From: an uncultured Hydrogenophaga sp.
Lineage (GTDB): Bacteria > Pseudomonadota > Gammaproteobacteria > Burkholderiales > Burkholderiaceae_C
Reading direction: 5' to 3'
DNA: 52,563 bases
Assembly: GCF_958439165.1 (NCBI RefSeq)
Contig: NZ_OY288139.1
Coordinates: 1-52,563, forward strand
This document shows positions 1-8,053 of the stretch, in pieces (the stretch's first letter is position 1; every line of letters starts with the position of its first letter). The position numbers and the translations under genes were made by a program. Below the pieces are notes generated by a model, which was given only the letters and a program-made list of their open reading frames with translations, was not told where the DNA came from and did not search any database.

Positions 1-346
1 CCTGCTTCTGCCGTTCCTGGGCGGCGCGCTCCCGGTCCTGCGGGGAAGCGTCGTCTTCGGGAACCTGCATGCCGGTCTGCTGGGCCAGGTCCTTGACGGC
101 TTCGATGAAGCTCATGCCGGCGTGTTCCATCAGGAAACCGATGGCATTCCCGTTGGCTCCGCAACCGAAGCAGTGGTAGAACTGCTTGGACGGGCTGACG
201 CTGAACGACGGCGACTTCTCGCCATGGAAGGGGCACAGACCCATCAGGTTGGCGCCACCTTTCTTCAGCTGCACGTAGCGCCCCACCACGTCGACCACGT
301 CGACGCGATTGAGCAGCTCCTGGATGAAGGTCTGGGGGATGGCCAC
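1..346 (-). CDS. dnaG: DNA primase DnaG, N-terminal part (runs off the window)
   Basis: Primase makes the RNA primers for chromosomal replication. Only the first ~115 residues are here. They carry the CHC2 zinc-binding domain: C38-P-F-H41, the conserved GEKSPSF stretch, then C59-F-G-C62. I chose the GTG at 346-344 because the resulting start (MAIPQTFIQELLNRVDVV) matches the usual DnaG start, and no in-frame ATG lies upstream. The gene diverges from the acyl-CoA synthetase, with 73 bases between the two starts. In many proteobacteria dnaG follows rpsU; here nothing on the same strand precedes it within the window. Identification is secure; the rest of the gene lies outside. Confidence 0.95.
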   Translation of the reverse strand, partial: MAIPQTFIQELLNRVDVVDVVGRYVQLKKGGANLMGLCPFHGEKSPSFSVSPSKQFYHCFGCGANGNAIGFLMEHAGMSFIEAVKDLAQQTGMQVPEDDASPQDRERAAQERQKQ

Positions 347-419
347 CGGGGTATTCTCGCGCAAGCCCCCCGGCCGCCATCCCGCCGCACCGATGCCCTC
401 GATATCCGGAGACAAGACC

Positions 420-2084
420 GTGACCCAGCCGACCGCCGCCCCGAGCATCTTCGACCAGGACCTGCCACGCACCGAGGCCAACTTCGCGCCGCTCTCGCCG
501 CTGGGCTTCATTGAGCGCACGGCCGAGGTCTACCCGGACCGGCTGGCCATCGTGCACGGTTCCCTGCGGCAGACCTGGGGTGACACCTACGCCCGCTGCC
601 GCCGGCTGGCCAGCGCCCTGCAGCGTGCCGGCGTGGGCAAGAACGACACGGTGGCGGTGATGCTGCCCAACACCCCGCCGATGGTGGAGGCGCATTTCGG
701 CGTGCCCATGGCCGGCGCAGTGCTCAATGCGCTGAATACCCGGCTCGATCCCGAGACGATCGCCTTCATGCTGGACCACGGCGAGGCGAAGGTGGTCATC
801 GTCGACCCCGAGTTCAGCGGCACCATGGCCCGCGCCCTGACGCTGCGCCAGTCGACGCGCCCCCTGCTGCTGATCGATGTGCAGGACGAACTCTTCACCG
901 GCGGCCATGGCCCGGTCGGCAGCACCACCTACGAGGCCTTCCTGGCGGGTGGCGACCCGGACTTCGCCTGGCAGATGCCCGGTGACGAGTGGGATGCCAT
1001 CTGCCTGAACTACACCAGCGGCACCACCGGCAATCCCAAGGGCGTGGTCTACCACCACCGGGGGGCGGCGATCAACGCCATCTCGAATGTGCTGGAGTGG
1101 GACATGCCGAAGCATTCGGTCTATCTCTGGACCCTGCCCATGTTCCATTGCAATGGCTGGTGCTTTCCCTGGACCGTGGCCGCCCGCGCCGGCGTCAATG
1201 TGTGTCTGCGCAAGGTGGATGCCCAGGCCATCTTCGATGCCATGCGCCAGCACGGGGTCACCCACTACTGCGGCGCGCCCATCGTGCATGGCCTGCTGGT
1301 CAATGCGCCGGCGGCCATGAAGGCCGGCGTGCCGGCGGGGGTCAAGGCCATGGTGGCCGGTGCGGCGCCGCCGGCTTCCATGATCGAGGGCATGGAGCAG
1401 ATGGGCTTCGACCTCACGCATGTCTATGGCCTGACCGAGGTGTATGGCCCGGCCACGGTGTGCGCCAAGCACGAGGACTGGGATGCGCTGGCCATCGGCG
1501 ACCGGGCCCGGCTCAATGCCCGGCAGGGTGTGCGGTACCACCTGCAGCGCGATGTGCGGGTGCTCGACCCCGAGACGATGTCGCCCGTGCCGCAGGACGG
1601 CGAGACCATGGGCGAGATCATGTTCAAGGGCAACATCGCCATGAAGGGGTATCTGAAGAATCCCAAGGCCACGCAGGAAGCCTTTGCCGGCGGCTGGTTC
1701 CACAGCGGCGATCTGGCGGTGCAGTACGCCGACGGCTATTTCAAGATCAAGGACCGCAGCAAGGACATCATCATCAGCGGGGGCGAGAACATCTCGTCCA
1801 TCGAGGTCGAGGATGTGCTCTACCGCCACCCCGACGTGCTGGCTGCTGCCGTGGTGGCCCGGCCTGACCCCCGGTGGGGCGAAACCCCGTGCGCCTTCGT
1901 GGAGCTCAAGGCCGGCGCCACCACCCGCCCGGAGGACATCGTGGCCCACTGCAAGCAGCACCTGGCCGGCTTCAAGGTGCCGCGCGCCGTGGTGTTCGGC
2001 GAACTGCCCAAGACCAGCACCGGCAAGATCCAGAAGTTCGAGCTGCGCAAGCAGGCCGGTTCGGCCGCCGCCATCGACGTCTGA
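420..2084 (+). CDS. Acyl-CoA synthetase (AMP-dependent, ANL superfamily)
   Basis: Predicted to activate a carboxylic acid to its acyl-CoA through an acyl-adenylate. The 554-residue protein has the family's P-loop-like motif YTSGTTGNPKG from residue 198, the adenine-binding YGLTEVYGP near 336, the hinge-region GWFHSGDLA near 426 and the C-terminal catalytic lysine in the STGKIQK motif (K536). Overall style resembles medium-chain fatty-acid or 3-methylmercaptopropionate (DmdB-like) ligases; the substrate cannot be read from sequence. The GTG start was preferred because GGAG lies about 8 bases upstream; ATG codons at 309 and 393 lack a ribosome site, and the former would overlap dnaG. Its stop codon directly abuts the stop of the convergent gamma-glutamyltransferase gene. 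Confidence 0.9.
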   Translation: MTQPTAAPSIFDQDLPRTEANFAPLSPLGFIERTAEVYPDRLAIVHGSLRQTWGDTYARCRRLASALQRAGVGKNDTVAVMLPNTPPMVEAHFGVPMAGAVLNALNTRLDPETIAFMLDHGEAKVVIVDPEFSGTMARALTLRQSTRPLLLIDVQDELFTGGHGPVGSTTYEAFLAGGDPDFAWQMPGDEWDAICLNYTSGTTGNPKGVVYHHRGAAINAISNVLEWDMPKHSVYLWTLPMFHCNGWCFPWTVAARAGVNVCLRKVDAQAIFDAMRQHGVTHYCGAPIVHGLLVNAPAAMKAGVPAGVKAMVAGAAPPASMIEGMEQMGFDLTHVYGLTEVYGPATVCAKHEDWDALAIGDRARLNARQGVRYHLQRDVRVLDPETMSPVPQDGETMGEIMFKGNIAMKGYLKNPKATQEAFAGGWFHSGDLAVQYADGYFKIKDRSKDIIISGGENISSIEVEDVLYRHPDVLAAAVVARPDPRWGETPCAFVELKAGATTRPEDIVAHCKQHLAGFKVPRAVVFGELPKTSTGKIQKFELRKQAGSAAAIDV

Positions 2085-3905
2085 TCAATCGCCTTTCACG
2101 GTGCCCTCGCGGCGCGGGTCGGCGCCGCCCAGCCAGCGGCCATCGCGCCGCACCAGCAGCTGCGCGCCGCTGGTGAGTTCGCCTTCCTGCACCGTGTGGC
2201 CGCGCTGGCGCAGGGTGGCTGGCGTGGTGGCGGGAAAGCGGCCGGCCTCCAGCACCAGCGGCCCGCCCAGGGTGCCGAAGTTGGGCAGGTCGGCGGCGGC
2301 CTGCGGGTGCAGGCCCCACTGCAGCACGCCGTGCAGCAGCTTGGCGGTGTACGGAATGATGTAGGCCCCGCCCGGGCTGCCGGCGCTCATCAGCGCCTCG
2401 CCGGTGCGCGCGTCGAACACCAGGGTGGGCGACATGGACGAACGGGGTCGCTTGCCCGGTTCGACCCGGTTGGCCACCGGCAGCCCTTGCGCGTTGCGCG
2501 GGCTGAAGCTGAAGTCGGTCAGTTCGTTGTTGAGCAGGAAACCCCCGGCACGGGCCGGGTTGGTGGTCACCATGCGCCGGCTGCCGAAGGCCGACTCGAT
2601 GGTGGTGGTCATGGCCAGCATCCGGCCCTGGGCATCGACGATGCTGATGTGGCTGGTACCCCATTCGGGCTGCTCGGGCATGGGTGCCCAGCTCAGCGTG
2701 GTCTGGCCCGGACGGCCGGGGCCGACCTGCGGCGCGCGCTGCGGGCCGATGAGCCGGGCCCGCTGGGTCAGGTAGTCGGCATCGAGCAGGCTGTCCCAGC
2801 GACCGCCGGGTGCCGGCACGAAGTCGGGGTCGGCCACGTACTGGGCCCGGTCGGCCAGCGCCAGCCGGGAGGCCTCGGTGAAGAAGTGCAGCCATTCGGC
2901 CGAGGGCAGTCCGTCCTGCAGCGGCCATGCGGCCGCCGGTGTGCGCGCCATCAGGCCGAGCATCTGGCCCACCGCCAGACCGCCCGAGCCTGGCGGCGGG
3001 AAGCCGCAGATGCGAAGGTCGCGTCCGTCGGCGCTGTGGCGGTGGCACAGCGGCGCACGGCGCTGTGGCTGGTAGCGCTGGAGGTCGGCCAGTGCCAGTG
3101 TTCCGGGCAGCGGATCGCGCTGGACCGCCTGCACGATGGCCCTGGCCACCGGCCCGTCCTGCAGGCCGCGCGGCCCCAGGATGGCGATCTGCCGCAGCAC
3201 CTCGGCGTATTCCGGGTTGCGCAGGCGGTGACCGACCGGGTGTGGCGTGCCGTCGGCCCGGTAGAAGTAGCCACGGGCCACCGGGTCGGTGCGCAGGCCG
3301 GGGTCGGCCGCCAGCAGGGTGTGCAGACGCGGGCTGACCAGGAAGCCTTCGCGCGCCAGACGGATGGCCGGCTCGAACAGCTGGACCCAGGGCAGGCGAC
3401 CGTGGTCCCGGTGCGCCAGTGCCAGCATGGCTACGGTGCCCGGCACGCCGACGGCACGGCCGCTGAGCACCGCCTGCGCAAAAGGCAATGGCTTGCCCTC
3501 GGCATCCAGGAAAAGGTCCTCGGTGGCGGCAGCCGGCGCCGTCTCGCGGCCGTCGTAGGCCACCACCCGGCGGCCGTCGAAATGCAGCAGGAAAGCGCCG
3601 CCCCCGATGCCGCTGGACTGCGGCTCCACCAGGCCCAGCACCAGCTGGACGGCGATGGCCGCATCGACCGCGCTGCCACCGGCACGCAGAGCATCCACAC
3701 CCGCCTGCGCGGCCAGCGGGTGGGCGGCCGCGACGGCCTGGCGTTCATGGCTCCAGCCGGGCTGTGCGGTCAGACCGGAGGCACCCTCCGGCACGGCGGC
3801 CGCCAGGTCCCCGGCGGGTGCCGCAGGCGGTGCTTCACGCGGCGCCACGCAGCCGGCCAGCAATGCCGCCAGCAGCAGCCCGGCCAGCGCGGCAGGCCGG
3901 TGCAT
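2085..3905 (-). CDS. ggt: Gamma-glutamyltransferase, lipoprotein form
   Basis: Hydrolyses or transfers the gamma-glutamyl group of glutathione and related peptides outside the cytoplasm. The 606-residue precursor starts with a lipoprotein signal ending LAALLAGC (C19), so it is probably anchored in an envelope membrane. As in the family, it should self-cleave before the catalytic threonine: T417 in the GTSHISIVD motif is the expected nucleophile and new N-terminus of the small subunit. The glycine-rich GIGGGAFLL segment in the large subunit and the late PGGAYII segment are also typical. The start lies 2 bases after the stop of the upstream SDR gene, so the two are probably co-transcribed; a functional link between them is not obvious. 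Confidence 0.93.
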   Translation of the reverse strand: MHRPAALAGLLLAALLAGCVAPREAPPAAPAGDLAAAVPEGASGLTAQPGWSHERQAVAAAHPLAAQAGVDALRAGGSAVDAAIAVQLVLGLVEPQSSGIGGGAFLLHFDGRRVVAYDGRETAPAAATEDLFLDAEGKPLPFAQAVLSGRAVGVPGTVAMLALAHRDHGRLPWVQLFEPAIRLAREGFLVSPRLHTLLAADPGLRTDPVARGYFYRADGTPHPVGHRLRNPEYAEVLRQIAILGPRGLQDGPVARAIVQAVQRDPLPGTLALADLQRYQPQRRAPLCHRHSADGRDLRICGFPPPGSGGLAVGQMLGLMARTPAAAWPLQDGLPSAEWLHFFTEASRLALADRAQYVADPDFVPAPGGRWDSLLDADYLTQRARLIGPQRAPQVGPGRPGQTTLSWAPMPEQPEWGTSHISIVDAQGRMLAMTTTIESAFGSRRMVTTNPARAGGFLLNNELTDFSFSPRNAQGLPVANRVEPGKRPRSSMSPTLVFDARTGEALMSAGSPGGAYIIPYTAKLLHGVLQWGLHPQAAADLPNFGTLGGPLVLEAGRFPATTPATLRQRGHTVQEGELTSGAQLLVRRDGRWLGGADPRREGTVKGD

Positions 3906-3907
3906 GT

Positions 3908-4666
3908 TCAGCGCGGAGCCAGGCGGATGGCGCCGTCCAGGCGGATCACCTCGCCGTTGAGCATGTCGTTCTCGATGATGTGGCGAGCCAGCTTGGCGTA
4001 GTCGGCTGGGGTGCCGAGGCGGCTCGGAAAGGGCACGCTGGCGGCCAGCGCGTCCTGCACCTCCTGCGGCATGCCGAACAGCATGGGCGTGCCGAAGATG
4101 CCGGGGGCAATCGTCATGTTGCGGATGCCGTTGCGCGACAGGTCGCGGGCGATCGGCAGCGTCATGCCGACCACGCCGCCCTTGGAGGCGGCGTAGGCGG
4201 CCTGGCCGATCTGTCCGTCGTAGGCCGCCACGCTGGCGGTGCTGATCATCACGCCGCGCTCGCCAGTGGCTTCCGGGTCGTTCTTGCACATGGCCTCGGC
4301 GGCCAGGCGGATCATGTTGAAGCTGCCCACCAGGTTGACCATGATGGTCTTGGTGTAAACCGCCAGCGAGTGGGCGCCGTTTTTGCCCACGGTCTTCTCG
4401 GCCGGGGCGATGCCGGCGCAGTTGATCAGGCCCATCAGCTTGCCCATGGCGGTGGCCTGGGCCACCACGGCCTGGCCATCGGCCTCCTGGCTGACGTCGC
4501 ACTTGACGAAGGCGCCGCCGATCTCGCGGGCCACCGCCTCGCCCTTGTCGACCTGCATGTCGGCAATCACCACCTTGCCGCCGTTCGCCGCCAGCATGCG
4601 GGCCGCGCCTTCGCCCAGCCCTGACGCGCCGCCGGTGACGATGAAAACCTTGCCTTGAATCTCCAT
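3908..4666 (-). CDS. SDR-family 3-hydroxyacyl-CoA dehydrogenase (HSD10-like)
   Basis: NAD-dependent short-chain dehydrogenase of 252 residues, predicted to oxidise 3-hydroxyacyl-CoA or 2-methyl-3-hydroxybutyryl-CoA in isoleucine or short fatty-acid breakdown. It has the cofactor motif TGGASGLG (11-18), NCAG (82-85), and the catalytic set S145, Y158 and K162. The block from TASVAAYDG to ARDL, and IAPGIFGTPML, closely resemble human HSD17B10 (type II hydroxyacyl-CoA dehydrogenase), which is the basis for the substrate call. A perfect LiuR-like palindrome lies 38 bases upstream of the start, consistent with control by branched-chain or fatty-acid catabolism. It is first in a two-gene operon with ggt. 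Confidence 0.9.
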   Translation of the reverse strand: MEIQGKVFIVTGGASGLGEGAARMLAANGGKVVIADMQVDKGEAVAREIGGAFVKCDVSQEADGQAVVAQATAMGKLMGLINCAGIAPAEKTVGKNGAHSLAVYTKTIMVNLVGSFNMIRLAAEAMCKNDPEATGERGVMISTASVAAYDGQIGQAAYAASKGGVVGMTLPIARDLSRNGIRNMTIAPGIFGTPMLFGMPQEVQDALAASVPFPSRLGTPADYAKLARHIIENDMLNGEVIRLDGAIRLAPR

Positions 4667-4703
4667 GTGATGCTCCTTGTGCGGCTGTGCGCCTGGTTTG
4701 ACG

Positions 4704-4719
4704 TTGACGTAAACGTCAA
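4704..4719. promoter_or_regulatory. LiuR-like (MerR family) operator, perfect palindrome
   Basis: The site is TTGACGT-AA-ACGTCAA, with 7-base arms that are exact reverse complements. It resembles the palindromes reported for LiuR, the MerR-type regulator of branched-chain amino-acid catabolism in proteobacteria. It sits just upstream of the HSD10-like dehydrogenase. The PPK2 gene starts 89 bases away on the other side and could also be affected. The palindrome is seen directly; the regulator assignment is inference, and no regulator gene of this type is in the window. Confidence 0.65.
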
Positions 4720-4808
4720 TTATGGCCGCACCTGCGAGCCACCGTCACGCCGGTGTCACGGCCGACGTGCAGTGTGGGGCGTTTTTTTCAACCTGAGAAC
4801 CCAGCACC

Positions 4809-5690
4809 ATGTCCAGCGAAGACCTCATGCGCCGCATGCACCAGGACCTGATCGACAGCCTCGACGAAGAGCTCGAACTGGAGATCGAGGACGGCGAACC
4901 CGTGTCGGAGGAGGGCCGCGAAGCCCGCCGGCAGTATTTCCGGGAGCTGGTGCGCCTGCAGGCCGAGCTGGTCAAGCTGCAGGACTGGGTCGTGTCGACC
5001 GCCCACAAGGTGGTGGTGGTGTTCGAAGGCCGCGATGCGGCCGGCAAGGGTGGCGTGATCAAGCGCATCACCCAGCGGCTCAATCCCCGGGTCTGCCGTG
5101 TGGTGGCGCTGCCGGCCCCGAACGACCGGGAGCGCACGCAGTGGTATTTCCAGCGTTACGTGACCCACCTGCCGGCAGGGGGCGAGATCGTCCTGTTCGA
5201 CCGCAGCTGGTACAATCGGGCGGGCGTCGAGCGGGTCATGGGCTTCTGCACCGAGGAGCAGGTCGAGGCCTTTTTCGGTGCGGTGCCGGAGTTCGAGAAG
5301 ATGCTGGTGCGTTCCGGCATCCAGCTGGTCAAGTACTGGTTCTCGATCAGCGATGAAGAGCAGGAAGCCCGCTTCCTGGGCCGCATCCACGACCCGCTCA
5401 AGCAGTGGAAGCTCAGCCCCATGGACCTGGAGAGCCGGCGCCGCTGGGAGCTCTACACCAAAGCCAAGGAAGACATGCTGGCCCGGACCCACACGCCCGA
5501 ATCACCCTGGTGGGTGGTGCCGGCCGACGACAAGAAGAAGGCCCGGCTCAACTGCATCCAGCACCTGCTGTCGCTCATCCCGTACCACGAGGTGGAGCGG
5601 CCTTCCATCGTGCTGCCGGAACGCATCCGCCACGAGGGATACCGCCGCCACCAGGTGCCGGGCGAGATCTATGTGCCCCAGGTGTACTGA
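4809..5690 (+). CDS. ppk2: Polyphosphate kinase 2 (PPK2 family)
   Basis: Transfers phosphate between polyphosphate and nucleotides; a class I enzyme mainly makes GTP or ATP from NDP and polyphosphate. The 293-residue single-domain protein has Walker A GRDAAGKGG from residue 74 and the Walker B / lid segment FDRSWYNRAGVE with D131. The short acidic N-terminal helix region (about 1-40, rich in Glu and Asp) and the C-terminal WELYTKAKEDML segment are usual for class I proteins. It stands alone, convergent with the iron-binding protein gene (11 bases between stops). The nucleotide class is inferred from length and from resemblance to enzymes of Burkholderiales and Rhizobiales. Confidence 0.92.
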   Translation: MSSEDLMRRMHQDLIDSLDEELELEIEDGEPVSEEGREARRQYFRELVRLQAELVKLQDWVVSTAHKVVVVFEGRDAAGKGGVIKRITQRLNPRVCRVVALPAPNDRERTQWYFQRYVTHLPAGGEIVLFDRSWYNRAGVERVMGFCTEEQVEAFFGAVPEFEKMLVRSGIQLVKYWFSISDEEQEARFLGRIHDPLKQWKLSPMDLESRRRWELYTKAKEDMLARTHTPESPWWVVPADDKKKARLNCIQHLLSLIPYHEVERPSIVLPERIRHEGYRRHQVPGEIYVPQVY

Positions 5691-5701
5691 GGCAGGGCGA
5701 C

Positions 5702-6745
5702 TTACTTGAAGCCAACCCGGTCCAGCATCTGCTGGACCTTGGTCAAGTTCTTCGCCACCGAGGCCAGGGGCACCGTTTCGGCCTTGAAGTCCTCGCCGCC
5801 CATGGTCTTCAGGGCAGCGTTGTCCACCTTCACGCCTTTGGCAGCTGCAAACTCGTTGTTGCCGTTGGCAAAGTATTCCTGGGCGAACGGGCTGGCCAGG
5901 TATTCCATGAACTGGACCGCGGCATCGCGGTTCTTGGCGTGCTTCGCCACAGCGGCGCCGGCAATGTTGACGTGGGTGCCGGTGGTGCCCTGGTTCGGGA
6001 ACACCACACGCACGCGCTCGGTCACGGCACGGTCTTCCGGCTTGTTCGACTTGATCAGGCGGGCCAGGTAGTAGGTGTTGGTGATGGCCACGCCGCATTC
6101 GCCGGAGGCCACGGCCTTGATCTGGTCGGTGTCGCCGCCCTTGGGTGCGCGGGCCATGTTGTCCACCATGCCCTTGAGCCAGGCCTCGCCCTTCTGATCG
6201 CCCAGGCGTTCGACCACCGTCGAGAACAGCGACAGGTTGTAGGGGTGGGAGCCGGAGCGGGAGCACAGCATGCCTTTGAGCTTGGGATCGGCCAGCTGCT
6301 CGTAGGTGGCCACATCGGCCGCCTTCACGCGCAGCGGGTCGTACACGACCACGCGGGCGCGGGTGGAGAAGCCGGTCCAGGTCACGCCGTCGGGCGTGGC
6401 GGCAGCGCGCAGGTTGGCCGGGATGGCGGCATCCAGCTTGGCCGACTTGATCGGCTGGAACAGACCCTGCGAGTCGGCAGCGGCCATGCGGGCTGCATCC
6501 ACCAGCAGGACCACGTCGGCCGGGGAGGCGGCGCCTTCGGCGCGCAGGCGCGCCACAATGCCGGCGTCGTCGGCATCGACCCGGTTGATGCGGATGCCGG
6601 TGGTCTTGGTGAAGGTGTCGTACATCACCTCGTCCGTCTGGTAGTGGCGGGCCGAGTAGATGTTCAGCACCTTGTCCTGCGCGATGGCGGGCAGGGTGGT
6701 GGCAGCAGACAGGGCGAGGGCAACGGCAGAGAAGCGGAGTTTCAT
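5702..6745 (-). CDS. Periplasmic iron(III)-binding protein of an ABC transporter (FbpA/FutA type)
   Basis: Captures ferric iron in the periplasm and hands it to an inner-membrane permease. The 347-residue precursor has a Sec signal peptide ending near LPAIAQ; the mature part starts DKVLNIYSARHY, typical of this family. The paired tyrosines in ITNTYYLARL correspond to the Fe-coordinating tyrosines of FbpA/FutA, and the SGSHPYNLSL segment is a common neighbour of the binding site. No permease or ATPase gene is adjacent, so it works with a transporter encoded elsewhere. A Fur-like sequence lies about 90-110 bases upstream, in the region shared with the divergent patatin gene. Confidence 0.92.
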   Translation of the reverse strand: MKLRFSAVALALSAATTLPAIAQDKVLNIYSARHYQTDEVMYDTFTKTTGIRINRVDADDAGIVARLRAEGAASPADVVLLVDAARMAAADSQGLFQPIKSAKLDAAIPANLRAAATPDGVTWTGFSTRARVVVYDPLRVKAADVATYEQLADPKLKGMLCSRSGSHPYNLSLFSTVVERLGDQKGEAWLKGMVDNMARAPKGGDTDQIKAVASGECGVAITNTYYLARLIKSNKPEDRAVTERVRVVFPNQGTTGTHVNIAGAAVAKHAKNRDAAVQFMEYLASPFAQEYFANGNNEFAAAKGVKVDNAALKTMGGEDFKAETVPLASVAKNLTKVQQMLDRVGFK

Positions 6746-6835
6746 GGGTCGTCGGGTCGGATGAAGGAAGACGGAAGGGACACAGGAAAAGGTCGGACCC
6801 GGGATGGAGCCGGGAGCAACTGTGCTGCACTGCGG

Positions 6836-6854
6836 CACAATGATGATCATGCTA
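6836..6854. promoter_or_regulatory. Possible Fur box between the iron-binding protein and patatin genes
   Basis: The core AATGATGATCAT matches the centre of the 19-base Fur consensus, with 13 of 19 positions agreeing by eye. It lies in an AT-rich patch inside an otherwise GC-rich region, which suits a promoter. Iron repression of the divergent iron-binding protein is the natural reading. The site overlaps the ATG I chose for the patatin gene, so it may also affect that gene, or that start may be wrong. Confidence 0.5.
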
Positions 6855-7844
6855 ACACAAACGCGAATTGTTCTTAATACCGTAAAGAGGTTGAGGGTTT
6901 CCGGTGGCGCGCTGTTCCTGTCGGTCGTGCTGGCGGGTTGTTCCAGCGTCACGGTCCGGCCCGAAACCCCGGTGGTGCCCGCCGTGCCGGAAGCACCTGC
7001 CGTCACCGTGCCGCCCGCTGCCGACCCTGCCTTGCCACCGCCCCCTGCCGTGGTGATGCGTCCGCCACGCCTCGGGCTGGCGCTGGGCGGTGGTGCTGCC
7101 CGGGGGTTTGCCCATGTGGGCGTGATCCAGGTGCTGGAGCAAAACGGCATACGGCCAGACCTGGTGGTCGGCACTTCGGCTGGCAGCCTGGTGGCAGCGC
7201 TGTATGCCAGCGGCATGAATGCGGCCGAGCTGGAGCGCGCGGCACTGGCCATGGAAGAGGCCACGCTCACCGACTGGACGCTCCCGTTCATGGGTCGAGG
7301 CATGCTGCGCGGTGAAGCGCTCAGCCGCTATGTGCGCAAGGCGGTGAACGGTCGGCTGATCGAGCAGATGCAGATTCCGCTGGGCGTCCTGGCCACCGAC
7401 CTCTCCAACGGTCAGGGCATCGTGTTCCGCCGGGGCGACACCGCTCAGGCGGTGAGGGCTTCGAGCGCCGTGCCCGGCGTGTTCTCGCCGGTGCCGATCG
7501 CAGGGCGCGAGTATGTGGATGGCGGTCTGGTGGCGCCGGTACCGGTGCGACAGGCGCGGGAGATGGGCGCCGAGCTGGTGCTGGCCATCGACATATCGAG
7601 CACGCCCGACGGCAATCGCGCCGACGGCAGTCTGGAGGTCCTGCTGCAGACCTTCGCCATCATGGGGCAGAGCATCAACCGCCACGAGCTGACCGGCGCA
7701 GACCTGGTGGTCCGGCCGGCACTCAAGGGGGTCGGCAGCGCCGACTTTGCAGCGCGCAAACGCTCGATCGAGGCCGGACGCATCGCCATGAAGGCCGCGC
7801 TGCCCCAGCTGCAGGCCCAGCTGGCCCGGCTGCGGCCTCGCTGA
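6849..7844 (+). CDS. Patatin-like phospholipase lipoprotein (RssA type)
   Basis: Predicted serine hydrolase acting on lipids. The 331-residue protein has the patatin set: oxyanion-hole GGGAARG, nucleophile S110 in GTSAGS, and catalytic D224 in VDGGLVAPVPV, giving the Ser-Asp dyad. The N-terminus carries a lipoprotein signal (LFLSVVLAGCSS), followed by a Pro/Val-rich linker of about 45 residues before the catalytic domain, so the enzyme is likely membrane-anchored in the periplasm. The start is uncertain: in-frame ATGs exist at 6804, 6840, 6843 and 6849, none with a clear ribosome site. I took the last because it gives a normal-length signal peptide. Natural substrate unknown. Confidence 0.88.
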   Translation: MLTQTRIVLNTVKRLRVSGGALFLSVVLAGCSSVTVRPETPVVPAVPEAPAVTVPPAADPALPPPPAVVMRPPRLGLALGGGAARGFAHVGVIQVLEQNGIRPDLVVGTSAGSLVAALYASGMNAAELERAALAMEEATLTDWTLPFMGRGMLRGEALSRYVRKAVNGRLIEQMQIPLGVLATDLSNGQGIVFRRGDTAQAVRASSAVPGVFSPVPIAGREYVDGGLVAPVPVRQAREMGAELVLAIDISSTPDGNRADGSLEVLLQTFAIMGQSINRHELTGADLVVRPALKGVGSADFAARKRSIEAGRIAMKAALPQLQAQLARLRPR

Positions 7845-7873
7845 CCCCCCGTCCCGGCCTGGCGCCGAGGCAT

Positions 7874-7905
7874 AAAAAAAGCCCTCACCGCGAGGCGAGG
7901 GCTTT
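7874..7905 (-). terminator. Rho-independent terminator for the phasin gene
   Basis: The arms AAAGCCCTC (7878-7886) and GAGGGCTTT (7897-7905) form a 9-base stem with a 10-base loop. On the minus strand the stem is followed by a run of at least seven U, so it terminates transcription coming from the phasin gene. On the plus strand only three U follow, so it would act weakly for the patatin gene. Confidence 0.85.
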
Positions 7906-7989
7906 GAAGGGGTCCCGTGAAACCGTTTCCATCAGCGACCCGAGGAGACAACCAGAAACTGGGGTTGATGAAGCACGATTCAAGTATCA

Positions 7990-8029
7990 ACGGGCCGGCG
8001 ATGGGGCAATCCCCCGATCAGCGGCCCGT
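7990..8029. repeat. Long imperfect hairpin downstream of the phasin gene
   Basis: ACGGGCC (7990-7996) pairs with GGCCCGT (8023-8029), and an inner GATGGGG/CCCC-GATC pairing extends the stem to roughly 15 pairs around a CAAT loop. It lies between the phasin stop and the main terminator. No U-run follows on either strand, so it may stabilise the 3' end of the phasin mRNA rather than terminate. Function unknown. Confidence 0.45.
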
Positions 8030-8053
8030 TTCACCGGTTGATCTGGCGATCGA

